A stretch of DNA of 64,000 nucleotides from Spirochaetaceae bacterium (GTDB lineage: Bacteria > Spirochaetota > Spirochaetia > Treponematales > Breznakiellaceae): contig JAITKV010000048.1 in the NCBI GenBank assembly GCA_031278215.1, positions 1 to 64,000 of the forward strand. Reading direction: 5' to 3'. This document shows, one piece after another, positions 35,549-44,509 of this stretch. The notes beneath the pieces are model-generated. The model searched no databases. It saw nothing but the letters and a program-made list of their open reading frames with translations, and was not told where the DNA came from. The number at the start of each line of letters is the position of its first letter. Position 1 is the first letter of the stretch. The position numbers were made by a program, and so were the translations under genes.

Positions 35549-37363
35549 CTATCCATGCTGGGCCGCAAGTACGACCAGGGACAAAATAAAGCATACCACG
35601 GATCCGGCGATTAAGAAAATCATGACGGCGGAAAAGCTAAAATTAAGGGAAAGCCAGATGGAAAGGTTATTTAGTATACCGCGGTAAAACAACAGGGCCC
35701 CGTAAAAAATTACCGGCAGGATCCCCAGCATGGGGACATACACATACCGGGGTTTTTTCTGGGCCCGGTAACGCCAGCCAATAGTTAAAATTAGCACCGT
35801 AACGGGAAGAAAGAAAAGCGGATCCGCCAAGCGGCGCAGAATCTCCGCCCTAAAGGCGTCGCTGGCGTATCCATAGGCCCCGAATGTTTTCTCTGCCGTA
35901 TACAGTTCCTGTAAATTAAGGCCCCCCAGGCCCTGTCCTATTTTTGAAAGCAGAATAAAATCGTCGTAGCTTAGATCAAGCAAAAGCTGGGAGGATCCCA
36001 CAACCGGATCAAAATTTTCCGCCGGCGGCCCTTCCACCCATACCGGATCCCAGCGCCGATCCTTGTTGGTCCGGTCCAGGGCCCGGAATAAGAGAACCAC
36101 CCTATCCGAAAGGCTGCCTTCGCCATCCCTGGACGCCACGGGCATAAGCTTGGCATAATCGGCGCTAACCCGGAACCGGAAATTACCTTCCCTGTCGGCG
36201 GCCACCAGTTCCGGCCCCCAGGCATAGGCATAGTCGGGCAGGGAAGCCAGGGACGCGAAGCGCAGGGCAAAGCGTCCGTTCCCCGCCGGATCCGGCAGAG
36301 AAAAAACAGGCCCCGTCTGGACATTGCCAATGGCCAGATCCATCTCGTCTATAAAAAAAGCCGCCTGGGCTATGCCGTTTCTGCTGTCTTCCAGGTATTT
36401 TGTTACATCCGGATCGTCCGGGGTAAGGGAGGCCAGATCCTGGAAGGTATAAAAGGCCGCGATCCAGTCCCCGGCTACCATGGCTTCGTACGCGTCCCGC
36501 TTCATCCGGTACAGGGAATAGCGTTCCGCCTCCTGGACGGTGGGCTCCAGGGCGGCAATTTTTTCCCAGGCCCGGGCGGCCAGGGTAAGGGCCGCGTTAA
36601 TTTCCGCACTCCCCGCCCTGGCCAGCCGCTGGGCCAGGGTCGCCAGCCAGTGGGCATCGTAGTACCGTTCCTTCTCAAAGGCCGCTTCGGCAAGCCTTAG
36701 GGCGTCTGCAGAATTAACGGGATTCCCCGGTATACCCATCCAAATTGGAACGGGCCCCTGATCATCCGCCGAAGTTTCTTTTTCCAAAGATTGGCGGTAC
36801 GCGGCCAGGGCGTTGGCAACGGTTGTCTTTAACCTGTCTATTTCTTCGCTGCCCGGCCAGATCCGGTCGCAGATGCTGATAAACCGGGAAGCCTCTTCCC
36901 ATTCCTGGTCCGAAATTTTTGCCTCTGCCCGGGCCCGGGCCCGGTGGTACAGTTCGCCCCGGTCCGTCATGGACGCCCTGGCATTCATGGTCAAGGGCAG
37001 GGCCAGGAAGAAAAGAACGGCATATACCGCCGCGGACAGGGAGGCCGTAATAACCGGCCAGGAAAAATACTTTAAAAACAGGGGAGAAAAACTTTTATCC
37101 CCCACATAGGTGGTTCCCGCATAGCCCCCTTCGGTATGCTCGTTTAGGCCAAAGGGTATTACCAGCGCGGAAAATGCCAGCGCCGGAAAAATCTTGATAA
37201 AGGTGATAATTCCGCCGGAAAAGCTCCAGCCAAGTTTAAAGGCCTGCAGGGGTTCTTTCTGTCCGGGAAAAATAAAAGAGAAAGCGCAGATGCCCGCAAA
37301 AGCGGCCAGCAAGTACAAGAAAAAAACCTTTACAGGAGAAGTATACCGATCCCCTTTAGCCAT
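35549..37363 (-). CDS. Uncharacterised multi-pass membrane protein with TPR-like middle region
   Basis: TMs at both ends; alpha-helical repeat region AYRQSLEKE...AEAAFEKERYYDAHWLATLAQRLARAGSAEINAALTLAARAWEKI. Confidence 0.75.
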   Translation of the reverse strand: MAKGDRYTSPVKVFFLYLLAAFAGICAFSFIFPGQKEPLQAFKLGWSFSGGIITFIKIFPALAFSALVIPFGLNEHTEGGYAGTTYVGDKSFSPLFLKYFSWPVITASLSAAVYAVLFFLALPLTMNARASMTDRGELYHRARARAEAKISDQEWEEASRFISICDRIWPGSEEIDRLKTTVANALAAYRQSLEKETSADDQGPVPIWMGIPGNPVNSADALRLAEAAFEKERYYDAHWLATLAQRLARAGSAEINAALTLAARAWEKIAALEPTVQEAERYSLYRMKRDAYEAMVAGDWIAAFYTFQDLASLTPDDPDVTKYLEDSRNGIAQAAFFIDEMDLAIGNVQTGPVFSLPDPAGNGRFALRFASLASLPDYAYAWGPELVAADREGNFRFRVSADYAKLMPVASRDGEGSLSDRVVLLFRALDRTNKDRRWDPVWVEGPPAENFDPVVGSSQLLLDLSYDDFILLSKIGQGLGGLNLQELYTAEKTFGAYGYASDAFRAEILRRLADPLFFLPVTVLILTIGWRYRAQKKPRYVYVPMLGILPVIFYGALLFYRGILNNLSIWLSLNFSFSAVMIFLIAGSVVCFILSLVVLAAQHG

Positions 37364-38282
37364 TGGATATCCTTCCCCGGGCAAGGTAAACCAGAGCCGA
37401 ATAAAGCAGTATCAGCGCCCCCAGGGCGCTAAAGATGATAGGATTAACCAGGGATTCATGGACTATATTTTGGGCAAAGGACGATAAAAGTTCGTGGATA
37501 TGGGGCTGGTTAAGAAAGGCATCCAGCATCAAAGCGCCCCGAAAGGCCAGGATCCCCAAAAACAGATTTGCCAACGACCAATAGCTGATATTGACCAAGC
37601 AGCCCAGGGAGAGCAGAAACAGCGCCAGGGAACCGGCGTATACTCCATAGGGCAAAAGGCCGGTTTCAAACCAGGCGGCAAGGTACTGGGCGCTTCGCAG
37701 AAAATCTTCGGTAATGCTTCCTAAAAAGCGGCTTTTTTCTTCCGGAAAGGGCAGCCGCACGGGGTATATGGCGGGACCGTTGCCCTGATAAAAAAACGAT
37801 CCCCGCGAAACAGCCCTGGCCGCCCCCGTCTTATAGGGATCCTCAAGAAAAATAAGCTTGTCCGGGGGCCCCGGAATTATGCTTGAACCGGTGGTAAAGA
37901 TAAACCCCGGCTCAACCATCTTTGCCGGCGCCTGTTCCATGGTGATTCGAAGCCCCCCCAGGCGTTGCAGGCTTTCCAGTCCCGTAAACGCCGCGGCGCT
38001 TAAACCCAGGGCGCAGACAAATATAACCGCAAATGCCGCGGGGTAAGCCATGCGCCGCCGGGTAGAATAATTTAACCCCAGCAGGATCGAGCCGTAAAAG
38101 GCCGCCGGCAGGGCCATACGCGTAACCAAATTGCCGGGGAAAAAGCCCGTACCCCTCCCCGGGGGGGGGAATATCAGGGCCGCATCGGTCCATTTTTGAA
38201 GCAAATCAAGAAAACCCGCTAAAAAAAAGAGGGCCATGAAGCTGAGGCTGAAAAAGAGCACCAATTTGGCGATATTCTTCAC
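37356..38282 (-). CDS. Uncharacterised membrane protein
   Basis: Hydrophobic segments at N- and C-termini; overlaps the next gene by a few bases. Confidence 0.72.
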   Translation of the reverse strand: MKNIAKLVLFFSLSFMALFFLAGFLDLLQKWTDAALIFPPPGRGTGFFPGNLVTRMALPAAFYGSILLGLNYSTRRRMAYPAAFAVIFVCALGLSAAAFTGLESLQRLGGLRITMEQAPAKMVEPGFIFTTGSSIIPGPPDKLIFLEDPYKTGAARAVSRGSFFYQGNGPAIYPVRLPFPEEKSRFLGSITEDFLRSAQYLAAWFETGLLPYGVYAGSLALFLLSLGCLVNISYWSLANLFLGILAFRGALMLDAFLNQPHIHELLSSFAQNIVHESLVNPIIFSALGALILLYSALVYLARGRISNG

Positions 38283-38468
38283 ATCTTTAGCTTACCACGC
38301 CGGGGCTTAATTCGCAAGGGATGCCCAGTGAACAGAATATCCACAAGATTTCCACAGAAAAAGATTAAAACCTCCGCCGGCGCGGCATAAAACATAAATA
38401 CACCGTTCCGGTTCTACCGCCTAAAAACCAAATATTCGTAAAAAAAAGCGATCTACTTGCTTATGGGG

Positions 38469-38500
38469 AGTTCCGAAAGCCCCGGCGGGGTTTCCGGAGC
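38469..38500. repeat. GC-rich hairpin, family CTCCGGAAGCCCCGGCGGGGCTTCCGGAG
   Basis: AGTTCCGAAAGCCCCGGCGGGGTTTCCGGAGC; similar at 14976-15012 and 59223-59252. Confidence 0.75.
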
Positions 38501-38568
38501 TTCTTCGGAGAAAATTGCTAATTCCTTGTACTGTAAACAATTACGATAAAGCAATTTTCTTCAAAGGG

Positions 38569-38610
38569 TACGGGAACCGTTAAAAACTTAAATTTTTAAC
38601 GGTTCCCGTA
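38569..38610. repeat. 42-bp inverted repeat with 18-bp perfect arms
   Basis: TACGGGAACCGTTAAAAA-CTTAAA-TTTTTAACGGTTCCCGTA. Confidence 0.95.
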
Positions 38611-38800
38611 TATCACAAAGAATTACAGTATTTTGAAAAACCCGGACCCCGCTGCGGTCTTCGGGGTGTATAAAAACAGATACAACCGGACAAAAACGGG
38701 TGGATTTTTCAACAACTTTTCCACAACCAAAAATACCAAGCCCCTTCCATCGAACCGGAGCTTCGCGTAGCGCCCCCTATACCGGGGCCGTTTAGCGTAC

Positions 38801-38840
38801 AGGGAATTCCGATTGTAATTACAAAATCTAGTGTGTATAT
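38801..38840. repeat. Dispersed repeat, short copy lacking the central palindrome
   Basis: AGGGAATTCCGATTGTAATTACAAAATCTAGTGTGTATA compared with copy 1 AGGGAAATCCGATTGTAATT[42 bp palindrome]AAAATCTATTGTGTATA. Confidence 0.75.
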
Positions 38841-39036
38841 TTTAAGGCGTTTTCTTTTGTTTCCGGCAGGGCTTTTATTTTTCCTTTTAACCCCGCCGAA
38901 AGATCCTCCGGTTTCTTTAAAGCTTCGGCCCGGGCCTCCGCCCGCTTTGCCTGGGCAATAATAAGGTTTTTGGGCGTCTCCTATTTTGCCTTGAAGCCGA
39001 TAAGGTATTACTCTATTTTGTTATTCGCCATGCCCG

Positions 39037-39588
39037 CTAACCAAGAAAAACCTGACCAGCAGTGTCTATGGCAAGAATTGTTTTACATTCAGAGCACCGG
39101 AAACGGCCCGGCTTAAGGGCCTTAAGTTTCTTTGAGCAAATTGGGCAGGAAAATACCTTGGGAAACAGGGATACGGCCTCGGCGGTGGACCCGCTCCTAA
39201 AGAAGTTAATAGAATCGTCCAAATTGTCCTTGATATTAAAAAACTGGGAAAATCCAAGGAGTTGGAAGACCTCGTATACCTTGGGCTGGATTTCCAGCAG
39301 CACCAAATCCCCTCCCCGGGGTTTTACGGACTTTAAAAAGGCCGTAAAAGAACCAATCCCGGTGGACGAAACGTAATTTAAACCGCCGCACTGAAATACA
39401 AGGCGGATAAACCCCGTTTCTATGGCCTTAGTAACCCGTTTCTGAAAATAGTTGGAGTTATAGGTATCTATATACCCGGTAAGATATAAAATCAGACAAC
39501 CCTCGACTTCATTAACCTTTTGAAGTTTTATTTTGAGGCTTTCATCTTTTTCATCATCAAAACCATTGACGACGTCGTTGTTTGTCAT
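39037..39588 (-). CDS. STAS-domain anti-sigma-factor-antagonist-like protein with C-terminal zinc ribbon
   Basis: CLILYLTGYIDTYNSNYFQKRV...CGGLNYVSSTGIGSF; C-terminal CPICSKKL...GRFRCSECKTI. Confidence 0.85.
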   Translation of the reverse strand: MTNNDVVNGFDDEKDESLKIKLQKVNEVEGCLILYLTGYIDTYNSNYFQKRVTKAIETGFIRLVFQCGGLNYVSSTGIGSFTAFLKSVKPRGGDLVLLEIQPKVYEVFQLLGFSQFFNIKDNLDDSINFFRSGSTAEAVSLFPKVFSCPICSKKLKALKPGRFRCSECKTILAIDTAGQVFLG

Positions 39589-39701
39589 GGCGCTTCCTTC
39601 CACTCAAAATATCCGTTTTTTAATGATCGGGTGGTTTTAAACCCGTTCTTCAGTACATTATCGGTATCTTAATTAAATAATATAACTAATTAAACATTTT
39701 G

Positions 39702-40448
39702 TCAAACCCATAGGCCCCTGTCAACGGGAATTACCGAACCGTTAAACGCCGGGTTTTCCAAGATCCCTACGGCGGCCAAGGCTATTTCTTCGGGCGCCAT
39801 GGCGCTTCCGCCGGGGCTCCGCTCCCGGTTATACTTCCGCTCCTGGGCAGTGGAATATTCCGTATCGGTAAGCCCCGGACAGATAACATTGCAGCTTACC
39901 CCCTTCTCCCCGGCGTTTCGGGCCACCGATTTAGCCAAGGTTCCCAGGGCCGTTTTAGCCGCGGAATACGCCGCCGTGGTGGTAAAGCCCCGGACTTCGG
40001 CGGTATTGGAGCCTCCAAACAGCAAAATTCGGCCCCATCCCCTATTAATCATATCGTGAATTGCCAAAGAAACCATGATCCCGGGGAAAATTAAGTTGTG
40101 TTCGGCCAAAAAGCGCCACTGCGCCGCCGTAGTATCTTGCACCGTGCATCTTTTAAATGGCCCGTAGGCAAGAATTAAAATGTCCGGGGAACCGTTTATT
40201 TTTGCGGTCCGTTCCAGAATTGAAGCCGCCGCATCTTCCACCGGGGCCTGTACGGGGTGCAAAAACCCGGTTACGGCCCCCCCCCCGGCAAGCCGGGCCT
40301 GTTCAATCGCCCGGCCAAGCCGTTCCGCGGAATTTCCCCCATGGATGGTCAGCGCGGCCCCCCGGGACGCCAGGGCAAGGGCCGTGGCCAGCCCTATACC
40401 TCCGGTCCCCCCCACCACCAAAGCCCGCTTTCCATGAAAGATCCCCAT
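39702..40448 (-). CDS. SDR-family oxidoreductase
   Basis: ALVVGGTGGIGLATALALASRGA and YSAAKTALGTLAKSVA; start at 40448 preferred over the 40886 ORF start. Confidence 0.88.
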   Translation of the reverse strand: MGIFHGKRALVVGGTGGIGLATALALASRGAALTIHGGNSAERLGRAIEQARLAGGGAVTGFLHPVQAPVEDAAASILERTAKINGSPDILILAYGPFKRCTVQDTTAAQWRFLAEHNLIFPGIMVSLAIHDMINRGWGRILLFGGSNTAEVRGFTTTAAYSAAKTALGTLAKSVARNAGEKGVSCNVICPGLTDTEYSTAQERKYNRERSPGGSAMAPEEIALAAVGILENPAFNGSVIPVDRGLWV

Positions 40449-40485
40449 GGCTGAACTGTAATGTAATATGGGGTACAATAACAAT

Positions 40486-41319
40486 ATGCGTCTGGATGAT
40501 ATTACGATAGTTCTAAGCCGGCCTTCGGAGCCCGGCAATGCCGGGGCGGTTTGCCGGGGAATGAAAAACATGGGCCTGCGGCGGCTGCGGACCGTCGCGG
40601 CGGAACTGGACTTGCAGGAGGGGGGCCGGGAAACACTTCTGGCCCGGGCTATCCACGCCGCGGATGTTTGGGAGCAGGCGGAACATTTTGCCACCCTGGA
40701 AGCCGCCCTGGCGGACTGTGCCATTTCCGTGGGTACCACCAGGCGCCGGGGACGCCGCCGGAAGTTAAGCACCCTAAGCCCCCGGGAATTGGCGGAATTT
40801 CTTAAAGCCCGAACGGGCCGGGCGGCGCTGGTATTCGGCAACGAGCGGACCGGCCTAAACGGGGAAGAATTAGCCCTGTGTAACATGGCTTCTCATATTT
40901 CCGTAAGCCGGGAATGTCCGTCAATTAATCTTTCCCATGCGGTTCAAATCTACACCTACGAACTGTACCGGGCTATGGCGGAAACAGGGGCGCCCAGGGG
41001 GGTGGATATGTCCGGAGGCCTTGGCGGGAAAACCGGCCCCCTGGAGGTTCCCGGCCAATGGGTTCCCATGGCAAAAAACGAAATAGACATCCTGGTTACC
41101 GGCATAAGTACCGCGCTGGCTTCCATCGGCTTTTACCGGCGCCCCGGCCGGACAAGGCAGGAACGGTTTTTGCGGGATCTTATCGCCAGGGCGGGCCTAA
41201 GCCTTAACGAGGGCCGTTATCTAAAAACCATTATTGTAAAGGCAGGAAGGCTGGGGGCCTTGCAGCCCGGCATTTACCCGGACCCTAAAGAAAACCCCGC
41301 CGGCGCTTTTCTTACGTAA
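40486..41319 (+). CDS. TrmJ/TrmH-family SPOUT RNA methyltransferase
   Basis: IVLSRPSEPGNAGAVCRGMKNMGL, LVFGNERTGLNGEEL, CPSINLSHAVQIYTYELYR. Confidence 0.88.
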   Translation: MRLDDITIVLSRPSEPGNAGAVCRGMKNMGLRRLRTVAAELDLQEGGRETLLARAIHAADVWEQAEHFATLEAALADCAISVGTTRRRGRRRKLSTLSPRELAEFLKARTGRAALVFGNERTGLNGEELALCNMASHISVSRECPSINLSHAVQIYTYELYRAMAETGAPRGVDMSGGLGGKTGPLEVPGQWVPMAKNEIDILVTGISTALASIGFYRRPGRTRQERFLRDLIARAGLSLNEGRYLKTIIVKAGRLGALQPGIYPDPKENPAGAFLT

Positions 41320-42079
41320 GCTTAAACACTTTATACAGGCAGAGCAGGAGTTTGTAATAAAAATACGGAAAGATCCGAAGGATCTTCCAGGGTTTTTGGA
41401 AACAAAACCCTACCCACTCAAAGCCCCGTTCAAAGACCTTTCGGGAGGGGCGGCGCTTCCGTTCCGCAAAAACATCGAACAAATCGCTGCACCACAGCCG
41501 GAACCCGGTGCTTAAAAGGCCGTCGTTCCGGGCCAGCCACCGTTCACCGCCCTTAACGCCCTTTCCGATTAAGAGCAGGGACGGGGCGGCTTTTCTAATG
41601 GCCTGAAGTATGGTGGCCTCTTCCTGGTGCTTAAAATTCCCCGCATACCGGCCCACAATGCGCAGCCGGGGAAAGGTCTGGCGGATGTTTTTTTCTGCCC
41701 GTTTAAGGCTCCGTATTTTACCCCCCAGCAGGTACACGGAAAATTCCCGTTTTTCCAAAATCGAAAGAAGGTTGATCACAAAACCAAAGGGCATGTACCG
41801 GTACACTTTCTTTTTTTTAAGGAACCGGGCGCCTCCTACCAGACTTTTAGAGATAGGAATTACCATGGTGGCGCGCTGCACAAAGGGCCGGTATTCGTAA
41901 TTGTTCCGGGCCCGCAGTAGGTCCCACAGGGAAAGAAGGACTATATTTTGCCCCTTTTTTGTTTTGAGGAGTTCATACACGGCGTCCTCAAGCCGTTCCG
42001 GGGCTACAATATCCAGGGGAACCCGTACAAGGCTTATCCGCTCTATTCCTACTTTGGCTCTTGTTTCATCATCCACCAC
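41312..42079 (-). CDS. WecG/TagA/CpsF-family glycosyltransferase
   Basis: GFVINLLSILEKREFSVYLLGGKIRSLKRAEKNIRQTFPRLRIVGRYAG and LLLIGKGVKGGERWLARN. Confidence 0.82.
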   Translation of the reverse strand: MVDDETRAKVGIERISLVRVPLDIVAPERLEDAVYELLKTKKGQNIVLLSLWDLLRARNNYEYRPFVQRATMVIPISKSLVGGARFLKKKKVYRYMPFGFVINLLSILEKREFSVYLLGGKIRSLKRAEKNIRQTFPRLRIVGRYAGNFKHQEEATILQAIRKAAPSLLLIGKGVKGGERWLARNDGLLSTGFRLWCSDLFDVFAERKRRPSRKVFERGFEWVGFCFQKPWKILRIFPYFYYKLLLCLYKVFKLT

Positions 42080-42918
42080 TGCTTCTCCAGTAATAGTATT
42101 CTAACCGCCGCCGCGCCGTAGAGGGCGGCGGTTTCGCTTCGCAGGACCGTATTGCCCATCCACAGGGGCTTAAACCCTGCGCCCACAAAGCGCCTAAGCT
42201 CGGCCCCGGTAAAGCCCCCCTCGGGACCTACCGCCAAAACCGTTAAAGAGGGGCTAGTACTAAGATAATAGTGAAAACTACCCTGTTCAAGGGGCGCAGG
42301 CCCGGCTTTTTCCCGCGCCGCGGTTTCTTTGTCCGGCGCCGGAACTTCGTGCAGCACGATCCCCAGGGCCGCAGGCGCCCGATCCTGTAGTTCCTTCCAG
42401 TACACAAACAGTTCTTCTTCGGACAGGGGGGAATGCAGCCGGGTGTTGACGGGGGAACCGCTTTGCTGCCGGGCCTCTTTAATGATACGCCGCCACCGTT
42501 CTTCCCGGCCCCGGACTTTTTGGGGAATAGAATGTTCCGCCGCAAAGGGAACCACTTCGGTTACGGCCCCCTCCGCGGCCTGCCTGACGATTAGGTCCAT
42601 TTTGGCCCCCCGCGGAAGGGCCTGGAACAGGTAAATAGGCGGAACCCCCGGCAGCGGGGAACCCCCGAATTCGGGGGCTTCCGCTTCGGGGGCGCCTTTC
42701 TCTTGCCGCCGGACCCCGGGAGGCTCTACTTCGCCTTCCAGAATATGGTTGTGGATGCTGCAAACCCGTACCGTCACCGTTTCCGGCCCCGGAAGCAGGG
42801 CCGTAAAGGCGCTTCCGGGCTTGAGCCTGCGGACATGTACCAGGTAGTGATAATCCCCGTCCTGAAGCCTAATGCGGCCGGCACTGTCCGGCGCTTTATT
42901 TAAAATAAATTGCTTCAT
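42049..42918 (-). CDS. rsmE: 16S rRNA (uracil1498-N3)-methyltransferase
   Basis: YLFQALPRGAKMDLIVRQAAEGAV, AVGPEGGFTGAELRRFVGAGFKPLWMGNTVLRSETAAL. Confidence 0.92.
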   Translation of the reverse strand: MKQFILNKAPDSAGRIRLQDGDYHYLVHVRRLKPGSAFTALLPGPETVTVRVCSIHNHILEGEVEPPGVRRQEKGAPEAEAPEFGGSPLPGVPPIYLFQALPRGAKMDLIVRQAAEGAVTEVVPFAAEHSIPQKVRGREERWRRIIKEARQQSGSPVNTRLHSPLSEEELFVYWKELQDRAPAALGIVLHEVPAPDKETAAREKAGPAPLEQGSFHYYLSTSPSLTVLAVGPEGGFTGAELRRFVGAGFKPLWMGNTVLRSETAALYGAAAVRILLLEKQWWMMKQEPK

Positions 42919-42922
42919 CCCC

Positions 42923-44404
42923 CTATGATACCAAAGGAAGCGGATCCTCCGCCTCTTCCTGCAGCACCTTAAGGGTTTTGCTGGTCTTCATCAGTTGGGT
43001 ATAGTTGCCGCTGCGAAGGATATTCACCGCCTCTTGAAGCTGTACATCGTATTCCAGGTCATATACCGGGGCAATAACCGTGCGGTTTTGTTCGTTCCTA
43101 ACCAGGCGGCGAAGCAAAGAAGGCTCCAGGCCATAGCGGACATGGATTTCTTCCACAAAGGCATTTACCTGGGCGGCGGACGCCTGGGGGTTTTCCTTTA
43201 CAAAAACGGGAATAACATTGGCCGCGATAACTTCGTTAAGCTTTTCGGTATCCCCGGCGGAAAATTCCGGGAAAAGCACTTCCCGGTCCGGCGGTATCCC
43301 TATTTTGTCAATGTTTACGTCGCTGGGTGTAAAATACCGGGCGGTGGTAAGCCGGAACCCCGCATTTTCCCCCACCGGAAAGATCTTCTGTACCGATCCC
43401 TTGCCAAAGGACTTTTCTCCTACCAGATATGCCCTGCCCCGGTCTTTTAGGGCCCCGGCCACAATCTCGGAAGCGGAGGCGGAACCCCGGTTAATAAGAA
43501 CTATCACCGGCATGTCCTGGGGGACCACCGAACGATGCCCCGCGTTATACACATAATTTTCCGCATCGATTCGGGACTTGGTGGAAACCACCACGCCGCC
43601 ATCCAGAAAGAGCCCGCAAACCCCCACGGCGGCATCCAGGAGCCCCCCGGGGTTGTTCCGCAAATCTACGATTAGGCTTGTACAACCGGCAGTGTTAAAT
43701 TTTTCCAGGGCCTCCCGGGCCCGGGCAACGGTCATGGGGGTAAAAGAAATAATCCGCATATACCCTATGCCGCCTATGGGCTCGTATTTAATTACCGGTA
43801 CTTCGATTATCGCCCTGGTAAGAACCACGGGAAATTCAAGGCCGCCCCCCCGGCGGATTAGAAGATTTACAGTGGTCCCCGGAACCCCCCGCAGCCGGGA
43901 GAGTACCGCATCCATAGAAAGAACATCCGTGGGCTCTCCGTTTATTTCGATAATCAGATCCCCGGGATTAATTCCCGCCCGCCATCCGGGGGTGTCTTCA
44001 ATGGGAGACGCCACCTCCACAAAGGGCGGGGTTCCGTCGGGATTAGTTTCCTGGGGTTTGCTGATATAAAGCCCCACCCCGCCAAAACGGCCGGAGGTGG
44101 TGTCCCGCAGATCGTCCATTTCGCTTTGGGGAAGAAACGAAGAATGAGGATCCCCCAGGGACTCGAACATTCCATCCATGGCCCCCTTAAAAAGCACCTG
44201 GGGGTCTATTTCGTCCACATAGTTTCGCTGGATAAAATCAAATACATTCTGGATAATTGAAACATAGGGGCGCTGACCCTGTGTCCCCGGCAGGTTCTGG
44301 GCCGAGGCCTTGGGAATTGACGCCACAATAAAGGCTATTCCCAAAACCAGCGAAGAAAAAATCCACAGCAGGGACCTTATTTTTTTCTCTGAAAGTTTAT
44401 TCAT
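42923..44404 (-). CDS. S41-family C-terminal processing peptidase (PDZ)
   Basis: GVGLYISKP, PDZ region, VIVLINRGSASASEIVAGALKDRGRAYLVGEKSFGKGSVQ catalytic Ser/Lys block. Confidence 0.93.
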   Translation of the reverse strand: MNKLSEKKIRSLLWIFSSLVLGIAFIVASIPKASAQNLPGTQGQRPYVSIIQNVFDFIQRNYVDEIDPQVLFKGAMDGMFESLGDPHSSFLPQSEMDDLRDTTSGRFGGVGLYISKPQETNPDGTPPFVEVASPIEDTPGWRAGINPGDLIIEINGEPTDVLSMDAVLSRLRGVPGTTVNLLIRRGGGLEFPVVLTRAIIEVPVIKYEPIGGIGYMRIISFTPMTVARAREALEKFNTAGCTSLIVDLRNNPGGLLDAAVGVCGLFLDGGVVVSTKSRIDAENYVYNAGHRSVVPQDMPVIVLINRGSASASEIVAGALKDRGRAYLVGEKSFGKGSVQKIFPVGENAGFRLTTARYFTPSDVNIDKIGIPPDREVLFPEFSAGDTEKLNEVIAANVIPVFVKENPQASAAQVNAFVEEIHVRYGLEPSLLRRLVRNEQNRTVIAPVYDLEYDVQLQEAVNILRSGNYTQLMKTSKTLKVLQEEAEDPLPLVS

Positions 44405-44509
44405 GAATTCTTTAATCTCCCTTTTATAGTATAGCCGTATTCAAGGGCCCGTTAAACATATTTTTAATTTTTCCGGGCGATTCCTTTTTTTCGGGCAATT
44501 CTTTGCGGT

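Noticed and set aside
40449-40886. N-terminal extension of the SDR ORF
   Set aside because: Antisense to the TrmJ-like gene; low-complexity Arg/Ser/Ala composition; Rossmann motif begins just after the internal Met at 40448.
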